Below, piece by piece: positions 33,755 to 41,482 of a stretch of DNA of 54,453 nucleotides. Under the pieces are notes generated by a model. That model searched no databases. It saw nothing but the letters and a program-made list of their open reading frames with translations, and was not told the origin of the DNA. The DNA is from CAYPPG01 sp964412555 (GTDB lineage: Bacteria; Hinthialibacterota; Hinthialibacteria; Hinthialibacterales; Hinthialibacteraceae): contig CAYPPG010000053.1 of assembly GCA_964412555.1 (NCBI GenBank), positions 1-54,453 of the forward strand. The letters are read 5' to 3'. The translations under genes and the position numbers were made by a program. Position 1 is the first letter of the stretch. Each line of letters opens with the position of its first letter.

Positions 33755-34696
33755 TTATTCTTTTGGTATCCATTTCAATTTTGCAATATGTATGCCCTGT
33801 AAACTCGGCAGCAAGGAGGCAATATAAAATTGCCCTTCATGGACGATGACCTCCGGCGCCGCCACCGGCAATTGGCACACAAAATACCGGTCGTCCTCGA
33901 TCCCGAAATACAGCGGATTGGTTGAACAATACACGCTGGTTTGCGCGTTTTTCCCATACCGTTGTGTGCGAAACAGGTAATACTGATCCGGTTCACGAAA
34001 CACGACATGCGGGCATTCCGCCGAAAAAGGATTACTCCCTGCCTGCCCGCCATGGGCGACAACCGTTGAATTGCTCCACGTTTTTAAATCCTTGGATCGC
34101 CGGCAATAGACGGAGCCTCTTCGCTGTGGGTAGGCAGTGTAATAACAATGCCATACACCATCCACATCGATGACCATGGGATCGCGCGTATTGTAGCCGT
34201 ATCCTTCGGTAAACATGCCCGTTTTTCCATTGGCGTTGATCCGGCGTGTAAAATTCTTCCCGTCCTCACTGGTTGCGAGGCAAATATGTTTCCAATCCCC
34301 ATAAAACATGTGATAGACATCATCGATCAAAATCACGTGTGGCGCTTGCATTCCACCATCCGTTTCCCCCAAGCTTGTATCTGCTTCCATGACGATCCCT
34401 TTTGGCGTCCAATCGGAATCGGTTAGTTTCTGGCCTTCCCATCGGTAAAACAGTCTTGTTTTCTCTCCACATTTTGTGTGCCGAATGCATGACCATAATT
34501 GCCATGTGCCATCTTTGGCTTGCCAAACGGCGAAATCGACCGGTTGCTGTCGCTCTGTGCTCAATGCCCCCAAATCCGGATTCCCAGCCACCTGCCACCA
34601 ATTTCCCTCGATTTTCGGCATCAAGACCTCTTCCGAAGAACAAATGGAAGTGAAGCAGATAACAAGAACAATAACGCTATTGAGTAATGATATCAT
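33755..34696 (-). CDS. Secreted five-bladed-propeller glycoside hydrolase-like protein (GH43/GH32/GH117-like)
   Basis: The 313-residue product has a signal peptide ending near CFTSICSSEE. It then shows repeated blade motifs: VDFAVWQAKDGTWQLWSCIR, MQAPHVILIDDVYHMFYGDW, TRDPMVIDVDGVWHCYYTAY, CPHVVFREPDQYYLFRT and APEVIVHEGQFYIAS. The D..V..DG.W..yY.a pattern per blade is that of the GH43/GH32/GH130 propeller superfamily. Candidate catalytic acids sit in VDFAV, TRDPM and AECPH. The exact family cannot be assigned by eye. The ATG at 34696 has GGGAAG upstream; a TTG precedes it. It probably trims plant or algal oligosaccharides in the periplasm. Confidence 0.75.
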   Translation of the reverse strand: MISLLNSVIVLVICFTSICSSEEVLMPKIEGNWWQVAGNPDLGALSTERQQPVDFAVWQAKDGTWQLWSCIRHTKCGEKTRLFYRWEGQKLTDSDWTPKGIVMEADTSLGETDGGMQAPHVILIDDVYHMFYGDWKHICLATSEDGKNFTRRINANGKTGMFTEGYGYNTRDPMVIDVDGVWHCYYTAYPQRRGSVYCRRSKDLKTWSNSTVVAHGGQAGSNPFSAECPHVVFREPDQYYLFRTQRYGKNAQTSVYCSTNPLYFGIEDDRYFVCQLPVAAPEVIVHEGQFYIASLLPSLQGIHIAKLKWIPKE

Positions 34697-35111
34697 CAAT
34701 CTTCCCTTTCTCGTGTTGGGATAAGCGATACAAACGAAACTATCCAGCTCAACGAATCGCCTTCTTGTTCATCTTTTCAAGATATATGAATATCTTAGCA
34801 TTCATCGCTGCTTTTTTTTAATGCTAGTTCACAACCATTGCAACTGAACTTCCTGACTATTGTCACTATGACTTGTGTATTTCCTGTTTATATGGCCAGA
34901 AAATATGCCATCTTTATTGAAAGAACATGCCATAGAATGAAAGGATTGAAATATGATAATTCACATCAAGATAGTAGGAATAAAAGCCTAAATTGGCAAA
35001 ATTCACCGAAAACGCAGATAAGACTTGATCATTGTTTTGATCTCTTTTACACTATTGGTTGGATAGAAATTTATCTATCTTGACTTCAATGTTATGGATA
35101 AATAATTAACC
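34697..35111. other. AT-rich intergenic region
   Basis: About 415 bases separate the divergent propeller hydrolase and the redox operon. The only sizeable open frame (34838-35083, plus) has no recognisable motif, signal or ribosome site, so it was left out. No palindromic repeat of the families seen elsewhere is present. It should contain the promoter of the redox operon; no convincing -35/-10 pair was picked out. Confidence 0.55.
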
Positions 35112-36575
35112 ATGATTCCACTTTTAGACCAACAAGCGATTCAACGAGCGAAATCGAATTCCAAAAAACCGGAAACCCTTGAGGAACAAAATTTAAATGT
35201 TCGATATCATGTCGAATCACCACTCAAAGAAGGGCGTGTTCAGAAGTTTCTGGAAGCATTCGCCGCGATTCTCAAGCATTCCAGTTATGGGATGGTTTTG
35301 GACCATTATGTGCGATCCCATATGAAATGCGCTCGCTGTGCTGTTTCCTGCATGCTGTATGAAGCGACTGGCGATCCGAAAGATGTTCCCTGCTACCGAT
35401 CCAATCTTTTGTTGGAAGTGTATCGCCGCCACTTTACGATGGCTGGCAGTTTGAAAGCGAAGGTCTTCGGCGATCCCGGCTTGACGGAAGAAACCATCGA
35501 AGAGATGGCGGATTCTTTTTATAATTGCACCGCATGCCGGAAATGCGTTCTCGAGTGTCCGGCGGGTATCGATCATGGGCTGATTACCCATCTGGGTCGT
35601 TATCTCCTCAGTGAAATCGGTATTGCGCCCCGGGCATTGGTGGTCAGTGTGCGCGAACAGGTGCAGGGAAAAACCCGCAACACTTCGGCGATTCCCGTTC
35701 CGGCGATGATCGATAGTTGTGAATTCCTCGAAGAAGAAATCGAAGAAGCCAAAGGCGCGAAAGTGAAATTTCCGATCGATCAGGAAGGTGTGGAGTATTT
35801 ATTTTTCGCCCCGGTCAGCGATTACATGATGGAGGCGGATACTCTCTGCGGTATTGCCGCTGTTCTTCATCAAATCGGCACCAGTTGGACCATTGGGACC
35901 AAGAATTTCGATGGAATCAACTACGGATTGTTTTACAGCGACATCATTATGGACCGCGTGCTGAACGAGATTCCGAAAGAAGCGCGCCGGCTCAACATTC
36001 CTAAAATCCTGATCGGTGAATGCGGTCACGCATCCCGAACGGCGAAAGCATTTTTGAAGACATTTTGTGAAGAGGGCGAGTCTCCTCCGATTATCAGTAT
36101 TATCGAACTTACATACCAAGCGTTACAAGAGGGAAAACTCAAACTCGATCCGAATGTGGTGACCGAACGGGTTACCTATCATGATCCCTGCAACATGGCT
36201 CGCAAGGGGTGGATCATCGATCAGCCGCGCGAAATCCTGAAAGCGTTTTGCAAGGATTATGTCGATATGACCCCGAGCGGATGTGAGAACTATTGCTGTG
36301 GTGGGGGAGGGGGGACGGTTTCCATCGATGAACTGCGTCCATACCGAACCTCGATTGCGGGGAAACGGAAAGCCGATCAAATTCGTGACACCGGGGCCAA
36401 ATATGTGGTGGCTCCCTGCGCAAACTGCAAAAAACAACTCCGCGAAGTGGTGGATGACAATGGACTGGATTGCGAAATCGTCGGTCTGCATGATCTCATC
36501 TTCAAAGCCATTATTATGGATGAAAACGGTTCCGCCGAAAATCGAACGTTGGAAGCGGATTCATCCGATTCGTGA
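35112..36575 (+). CDS. DsrK/HmcF-like iron-sulfur protein with CCG domain
   Basis: The 487-residue cytoplasmic-face Fe-S protein is of the HdrD/DsrK/HmcF type. Two [4Fe-4S] motifs are visible: C73-x2-C76-x3-C80 with a distal C94, and C139-x2-C142-x2-C145-x3-C149-P. A complete C-terminal CCG module follows (YHDPCNM, then GCENYCCGGGGG, then PCANCKK), which in heterodisulfide-reductase relatives binds a noncubane [4Fe-4S] cluster. The first CCG module is degenerate, as in DsrK. In Hmc/Dsr/Tmc complexes this subunit passes electrons between the membrane quinol site and a cytosolic thiol/disulfide or other acceptor. Three membrane/redox genes follow. No Shine-Dalgarno site is obvious. Confidence 0.88.
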   Translation: MIPLLDQQAIQRAKSNSKKPETLEEQNLNVRYHVESPLKEGRVQKFLEAFAAILKHSSYGMVLDHYVRSHMKCARCAVSCMLYEATGDPKDVPCYRSNLLLEVYRRHFTMAGSLKAKVFGDPGLTEETIEEMADSFYNCTACRKCVLECPAGIDHGLITHLGRYLLSEIGIAPRALVVSVREQVQGKTRNTSAIPVPAMIDSCEFLEEEIEEAKGAKVKFPIDQEGVEYLFFAPVSDYMMEADTLCGIAAVLHQIGTSWTIGTKNFDGINYGLFYSDIIMDRVLNEIPKEARRLNIPKILIGECGHASRTAKAFLKTFCEEGESPPIISIIELTYQALQEGKLKLDPNVVTERVTYHDPCNMARKGWIIDQPREILKAFCKDYVDMTPSGCENYCCGGGGGTVSIDELRPYRTSIAGKRKADQIRDTGAKYVVAPCANCKKQLREVVDDNGLDCEIVGLHDLIFKAIIMDENGSAENRTLEADSSDS

Positions 36576-36670
36576 TACTGATTTTCTTTTGTGGGGCATT
36601 TTCACAAAAAGTCTAATTGAATGGTAAAAAAGAAACTTGAGAAATAGTTCTCGAAATGAGTGGAGGAAAC

Positions 36671-37378
36671 ATGCTAGAATTTTGGCTTGACTTGGCAAAA
36701 GGCCCATTATTCCGTTTCTCATTTGCAATTTGTGTTTTAGGATTGGCACGTATCCTGATTATGTCAATCTGGACGGCCGTAAAAATGTACCGCCAAGCGG
36801 GGGATCAAGATCTTCCCTATCGTTTGATTTGGAAATCGACACTCCATTGGCTTTTCCCTGTACGGATCGGCCTGCATAACCGGCCGTTTTTCAGTATCGT
36901 TTCGATCGTGTTTCACATCGGATTGATACTCGTTCCGATTTTCTTGTTTGCTCATATCCAATTGTGGCACGAAGGGACCGGTTTGTGGTGGCCTGCCTTG
37001 CCGCGCGTGATCGCGGAATTTTTAACTGTCACGACAATTTTATCGGCATTTCTTTTATTCTTTGCAAGGGTTGGCAATTCCGGCTCCCGCCATATCAGCC
37101 GGGGGCAGGAAGTCATGTGGCCGCTTTTGTTGGCGATTCCGTTTATCTCCGGCTTCCTGGGCAGTTATCCGACTTGGAGTCCGTTGAGTTACAGCGCCAT
37201 GATGCTGATCCATATCATGAGCGGGAATCTCATTCTCCTCTTGATTCCATTTACAAAAATAGCGCACTGCCTCTTGGTGCCGTTTTCACAATTTATTTCC
37301 GAATTGGGGTGGCATTTCCCCAAATCATCCGCGAAAAATGTTGAAATCACTCTCGGAAAACAAGGACAACCAATATGA
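36671..37378 (+). CDS. NarI/DsrM/HmcE-like membrane cytochrome b subunit
   Basis: From ATG 36671 (GGAGG 4 nt upstream) the product has 235 residues and five to six membrane helices. RIGLHNRPFFSIVSIVFHIG has the conserved H/F pattern of the nitrate reductase gamma family, and MMLIHIMSGNLILLLIPFTK contributes further His ligands (HI, and KIAH just after). Such subunits bind two b hemes and oxidise or reduce menaquinol. It is shorter than DsrM (about 300) and close to HmcE. Its stop overlaps the next start (ATGA), so it is coupled to the ferredoxin subunit. Confidence 0.85.
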   Translation: MLEFWLDLAKGPLFRFSFAICVLGLARILIMSIWTAVKMYRQAGDQDLPYRLIWKSTLHWLFPVRIGLHNRPFFSIVSIVFHIGLILVPIFLFAHIQLWHEGTGLWWPALPRVIAEFLTVTTILSAFLLFFARVGNSGSRHISRGQEVMWPLLLAIPFISGFLGSYPTWSPLSYSAMMLIHIMSGNLILLLIPFTKIAHCLLVPFSQFISELGWHFPKSSAKNVEITLGKQGQPI

Positions 37379-38136
37379 AAGGAATTCTAACCGATATCAC
37401 CAAATGCATTGGCTGCAACGAATGTGTGCTTGCCTGTAAAAAGACGTACAATCTCGATCCGGAAGTACCGCGGTCTTGGCAACGGCCGGACGGTCTGAGC
37501 GCATTGAATTGGACGTCCATTATGCGGTTGCCGGAGAATAAGTTTGCACGGAAACAATGCCGCCATTGCCTGGAACCGGCTTGTGTGTCGGCGTGTCCTG
37601 TCGCCGCTTTGATCAAAAATCCCGAAGGGCCGGTGACCTACGACAGTGGAAAATGCATGGGATGCCGGTACTGTATGATGGCCTGCCCCTATGAAATTCC
37701 CCGCTATGATTGGGATAGCCCGATTCCGTACGTTCGCAAATGCATCTTTTGTTACGAAAGAATTCAAGAAGGTATGCAACCCGCCTGTACGGAAGCCTGT
37801 CCGACCGGCGCGACGATCTTCGGCGAACGGGATGAACTCCTGGCCGAAGCGAAACGCCGAATCGAGGAAAATCCCAAATTGCAATTGTATGGTTCCGAAG
37901 AAGAAATCGGAGGGACGTGTGTTCTGTACGTCTCCGATGTCGATCTGAAAGCCATATACAACGGGCGGGATTTGCGGGGCGAGCCGCCTCTCCCAACGAC
38001 AACGGGACCCGTCATGGCCAGTGTGCCGTTTACGTTTGTCGGAGTCGGAGCGCTGATGTCCGGCTTGTATTGGATCATCAATCGCCGTGAAACATTGCAA
38101 CAAGAAGGTGAATCCGGAGAACAAGCGAATGGATAG
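37375..38136 (+). CDS. Four-cluster ferredoxin subunit (HmcB/NrfC/HybA-like)
   Basis: The 253-residue electron-transfer subunit has four cysteine clusters typical of DMSO-reductase beta-type proteins: CIGCNECVLACKK near the start, CRHCLEPACVSACP, CMGCRYCMMACPYE and CIFCYERIQEGMQPACTEAC. All sixteen cysteines appear present, so four [4Fe-4S] clusters are expected. No Tat or Sec signal precedes the first cluster, but a C-terminal helix (VPFTFVGVGALMSGLYWII) anchors it. Topology therefore differs from Tat-exported DsrO: the clusters may face the cytoplasm. The start overlaps the previous stop by 4 nt, and its tail overlaps the NrfD-fusion start by 8 nt. Confidence 0.88.
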   Translation: MKGILTDITKCIGCNECVLACKKTYNLDPEVPRSWQRPDGLSALNWTSIMRLPENKFARKQCRHCLEPACVSACPVAALIKNPEGPVTYDSGKCMGCRYCMMACPYEIPRYDWDSPIPYVRKCIFCYERIQEGMQPACTEACPTGATIFGERDELLAEAKRRIEENPKLQLYGSEEEIGGTCVLYVSDVDLKAIYNGRDLRGEPPLPTTTGPVMASVPFTFVGVGALMSGLYWIINRRETLQQEGESGEQANG

Positions 38137-40042
38137 AGTCAGAAAATTTAAACTGATACTGTGGACGATCTGTGGTTTGGCTTTTGCCGTGGCTGTTTAC
38201 CGTTTCATTTTCGGTTTAGGCGCGGCAACCAATTTGAACGACAGTACTCCTTGGGGATTATGGGTCGGTTTCGATGTCATGGGCGGTGTCGCCCTTGCCG
38301 CAGGCGGTTTCGTGATTACCGCGACGGTGTATATTCTCAAGAAAGAGGAATTTCACCCCATTGTGCGTCCCGCGGTCTTGACTGCGTTTCTCGGCTATGT
38401 CGCGGTTGCGGTTGGACTCTTGGCCGATCTTGGATTGCCCTGGCATATCTGGCATCCGACCATCTATTGGCAGCATCACTCCGCTCTCTTCGAAGTGGCT
38501 TGGTGTGTCATGTTGTATTTAACGGTATTGGCGTTGGAATTTTTACCGGTTCCTCTCGAATCGTTTCCGAGGTTGCAGAAGATACGGAACTTTCTAGTGA
38601 AAAACCGCCTGATTCTCGTCATTTTGGGAATTATGCTTTCCACATTGCATCAATCCTCCCTCGGAACATTGTTTTTGATCATGCCGTACCGATTGCATGC
38701 ACTATGGTATACTCCGATTTTGCCGCTGCTTTTCTTCGTGTCCGCAATCAGCCTCGGTTTGATGATGGTGACGCTTGAATCGCTCATCAGTTCTTATCTC
38801 TATCGGCGTGAGCCGGAAACACATCTTCTGACGAAACTTTGCAAAGCCGCAGCCTGGGTTCTTGGTGGTTATCTGTTGATTCGATTCGCGGATTTACTTG
38901 TCCGTGGAGATATCGTGGCCCTCTTCGAGAATTCTTGGGAAAGCTGGTGGTTTGTAATCGAGATTCTCATCAGTGCATTGATCCCGATTGTCCTTTTTAC
39001 GAACAAATATACACGCGGACGTTTGGGATGGATTTCACTCGGCGCCGTGTTCGGGGTTGCCGGTTTTGTCCTGAACCGGTTGAACGTCGGGGGAATCGCG
39101 ATGGCGGGAACCGCGGAAGGTTTTTACTTCCCGGCTTGGACTGAATTTGCGATCAGTGGCGGAGTGGTCTCGGCAGCCGCGCTGGTATTTCTCTATGCAA
39201 TTGAACATTTCAATGTGTGGGAATATCCCCCACGGGATGAGGAAGTGGAAAATCCCTATACCTATCCCCGCTTTGAACCGGTGGGAAACATTTGGCTGGG
39301 AGATTCCCGGACTGCCGGTATCAAGAAAAACTCGATGGCGTTTGTCGTCGCCGCCGCGTTCGGTTTTTCTCTCTTGCCATTCAATTCGCTGGAAAGCGAA
39401 GGATTGAAGCAAACAACTGCCCACCCGGCCCGTGGACAAGAAATGCTTCGAATCGATGCCAATCGAGACGGATTTTATGTCGATTTCAATCATCCATTGC
39501 ATGAGGTATCTTTGGGTCATGAAGAATCATGCACTATCTGCCATCATGCGAATCTTCCCGGCGATGAACAAAGCGTCTGTTCCGCTTGTCATACGGATGT
39601 TTATCTTACAACCAATATATTCAACCATGAAAAGCACAAAGATTGGCTGGGCGGCAACCAATCCTGTGCGCAATGTCATCCCCCCGGAGTCAATCGTTCC
39701 GAAGTGACCGTCGTACCCTGTGAACATTGCCATATTCCCCAAAATCCGGATTTGCAGCTGGAAATCCAGGACAGCCCGATCCAAATTGAACAATATGTCG
39801 CTGGAAGCTATGTGGACGCGATGCATGGTTTATGTGTGACGTGTCATAAACAAATCGCAGAACGAATTCATCGGCCTTTACACGGCACCTGTACAACCTG
39901 CCACCAGCTCATACCGGAAGAAGATCGAAAGGAGTGGGATAAACTGGTCGAGACTACGACCTCCTCCCGCTGGGTTATTTCCACTCCCCTTCTGCAGGAT
40001 AATATTGACACCGAGAAACTAAAATCAACTATTGAAGAATGA
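38129..40042 (+). CDS. NrfD/HybB-like membrane subunit fused to a hexaheme cytochrome c
   Basis: From ATG 38129 (CCGGAG upstream) the product has 637 residues. Residues about 1-385 are a NrfD/PsrC-HybB/HmcC membrane domain of about ten helices, with GLGAATNLNDSTPWGLWVGF and GGVALAAGGFVITA characteristic of the HybB branch (quinone-binding). After a last helix (about 410-425) comes a periplasmic C-terminal domain with six CxxCH heme sites: CTICH, CSACH, CAQCH, CEHCH, CVTCH, CTTCH. In known Hmc/Qrc/Dsr complexes these two functions are separate polypeptides (HmcC or DsrP, and HmcA or DsrJ). The fusion hard-wires periplasmic cytochrome electrons to the membrane quinone pool. Last gene of the operon. 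Confidence 0.9.
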   Translation: MDRVRKFKLILWTICGLAFAVAVYRFIFGLGAATNLNDSTPWGLWVGFDVMGGVALAAGGFVITATVYILKKEEFHPIVRPAVLTAFLGYVAVAVGLLADLGLPWHIWHPTIYWQHHSALFEVAWCVMLYLTVLALEFLPVPLESFPRLQKIRNFLVKNRLILVILGIMLSTLHQSSLGTLFLIMPYRLHALWYTPILPLLFFVSAISLGLMMVTLESLISSYLYRREPETHLLTKLCKAAAWVLGGYLLIRFADLLVRGDIVALFENSWESWWFVIEILISALIPIVLFTNKYTRGRLGWISLGAVFGVAGFVLNRLNVGGIAMAGTAEGFYFPAWTEFAISGGVVSAAALVFLYAIEHFNVWEYPPRDEEVENPYTYPRFEPVGNIWLGDSRTAGIKKNSMAFVVAAAFGFSLLPFNSLESEGLKQTTAHPARGQEMLRIDANRDGFYVDFNHPLHEVSLGHEESCTICHHANLPGDEQSVCSACHTDVYLTTNIFNHEKHKDWLGGNQSCAQCHPPGVNRSEVTVVPCEHCHIPQNPDLQLEIQDSPIQIEQYVAGSYVDAMHGLCVTCHKQIAERIHRPLHGTCTTCHQLIPEEDRKEWDKLVETTTSSRWVISTPLLQDNIDTEKLKSTIEE

Positions 40043-40050
40043 AATATAGT

Positions 40051-40077
40051 AGGGTGGGATGAGGTCACGAATCCCAC
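40051..40077. repeat. Hairpin after the redox operon
   Basis: GGGTGGGATGAGGTCACGAA followed by TCCCACC forms an 8-bp stem. It is related to 16354-16396. It lies 8 nt after the operon's stop codon and may act as a terminator although no long T run follows directly (a T-rich stretch starts about 12 nt on). Confidence 0.65.
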
Positions 40078-40210
40078 CGTGGAACTCTTCTTTTTTCCTT
40101 CTTTTCTTACCTTCTTCAGATTGTCAATTGCCCAATGATATATTTTCCTTTTTACCAAAATTTGATTATAATATTATGTCTATATCCACACCTAGAATGG
40201 AGTCAACGAT

Positions 40211-41482
40211 ATGGCATCTGGCCAATTGAAAATCGCGGTTGTCGGTGGCGGTGTCGCAGGGATTACTGCTTCTTACCTACTCCAACGGAAACATGAAGTC
40301 ACTCTTTTCGAAAAAAACGACTATCTTGGTGGGCACACGAATACCATTGTGATCAAGGACGGTCCGGATGCCGGAACACCTGTGGATACCGGATTTATCG
40401 TCCTCAATGATAAAACCTACCCCCTTCTACACCGTTTGTTGAAACAATTGAATGTTCCAGTCCGCACCAGTGACATGTCCTTTAGTTTCTATAACGAAAA
40501 GACTGGCATGCAGTTTGCGGGTACCGGTCTATCCGGAATTTTTTCTCAAAAATCGAATTTATTCCGGCCTTCTTTCTGGAAAATGCTGAAAGAAATTCGC
40601 CGTTTTGGTGTTGTCAGCAAACAAGCAATAGAGAAAAATAATTTATCCAACGTATCGATGGGAGATTTTTTGAAGGAACATCATTTTTCGCAAAAGACAA
40701 TCGATCAGTATATCATTCCCATGGGATCGGCCATCTGGTCGACTTCACCGGGAAAAATGCTGGATTTCCCTGCTGAAACGCTTCTACGATTTTTTAATAA
40801 TCACGGACTGTTGAGTTTATATGATATCCCCCAGTGGCAAACGGTTGCCAGTGGAAGCCATGCGTATGTGAAATCTTTTTTAAACTCGTTTCAGGGAACC
40901 GTTCATCTCAATGCCCGCATCGACCATATCAAGCGAACAGAAAACAACGTATCGATCACATTCATGGATGGAAAAGAAATACCTTTTGATTGTGTTGTCA
41001 TGGCTGCACATGCCGATGAATCGCTTCAACTTTTACAGGATCCCTCACCGGACGAGAAAAAATTGTTGGGTTCATGGAACTATGAAAAAAATGTTACGGT
41101 TTTGCATACAGACGATACTGTTCTGTCACCCAATAAAAAGACGTGGGCCTCATGGAATTATGTGCGGGAAAAGGAGGGAGATGAAAGCGGGGGAGCGACA
41201 TTGACCTATCACATGAACCGCTTACAAGGTTTGGAAACTCACCATCAATATTTCGTAACACTAAACCGAATAAAACCGATTCCGCAAGATAAAATTATCC
41301 GGGAATTCGACTATACGCATCCGACATATACGTTCGATGCGATCGATTCACAAAAAGAATTACCGAAATTGAACGGTGTGCGAAACACCTATTTCTGTGG
41401 CAGCTATTTTGGCTACGGATTTCACGAAGATGCGGTGCGCTCCGGTGTCGAAGTCGCTCGCGCATTTGGATTGGAGTTATGA
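40211..41482 (+). CDS. FAD-dependent amine oxidase-type oxidoreductase of the lipid island
   Basis: The 423-residue flavoprotein opens with a classic FAD Rossmann motif (IAVVGGGVAGITASYLLQRK, then VTLFEKNDYLGGHTNT). AVWSTSPGKM-like (here AIWSTSPGKMLDFP) and a C-terminal NTYFCGSYFGYGFHEDAVRS (second FAD motif) follow. This exact type ('NAD(P)/FAD-dependent oxidoreductase' with GGHTNT and CGSYxGYGFHEDG) is the usual neighbour of DUF1365 and CFA-synthase genes in light- and singlet-oxygen-induced clusters. TGGAG precedes the ATG. A perfect TATAAT lies at 40167-40172 without a good -35 box. It overlaps the next gene by 4 nt. The substrate is probably an unsaturated or methylated acyl chain (inferred from context). 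Confidence 0.92.
   Translation: MASGQLKIAVVGGGVAGITASYLLQRKHEVTLFEKNDYLGGHTNTIVIKDGPDAGTPVDTGFIVLNDKTYPLLHRLLKQLNVPVRTSDMSFSFYNEKTGMQFAGTGLSGIFSQKSNLFRPSFWKMLKEIRRFGVVSKQAIEKNNLSNVSMGDFLKEHHFSQKTIDQYIIPMGSAIWSTSPGKMLDFPAETLLRFFNNHGLLSLYDIPQWQTVASGSHAYVKSFLNSFQGTVHLNARIDHIKRTENNVSITFMDGKEIPFDCVVMAAHADESLQLLQDPSPDEKKLLGSWNYEKNVTVLHTDDTVLSPNKKTWASWNYVREKEGDESGGATLTYHMNRLQGLETHHQYFVTLNRIKPIPQDKIIREFDYTHPTYTFDAIDSQKELPKLNGVRNTYFCGSYFGYGFHEDAVRSGVEVARAFGLEL

Noticed and set aside
34838..35083. 81-residue plus-strand ORF before the redox operon
   Set aside because: No ribosome site, signal or recognisable motif; composition looks like random AT-rich DNA.
35112..40042. A sulfate-reduction DsrMKJOP operon
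   Set aside because: Subunit types are similar, but DsrJ is not separate, the ferredoxin lacks the Tat signal of DsrO and no dsrAB or dsrC is present, so the specific Dsr name is not warranted.
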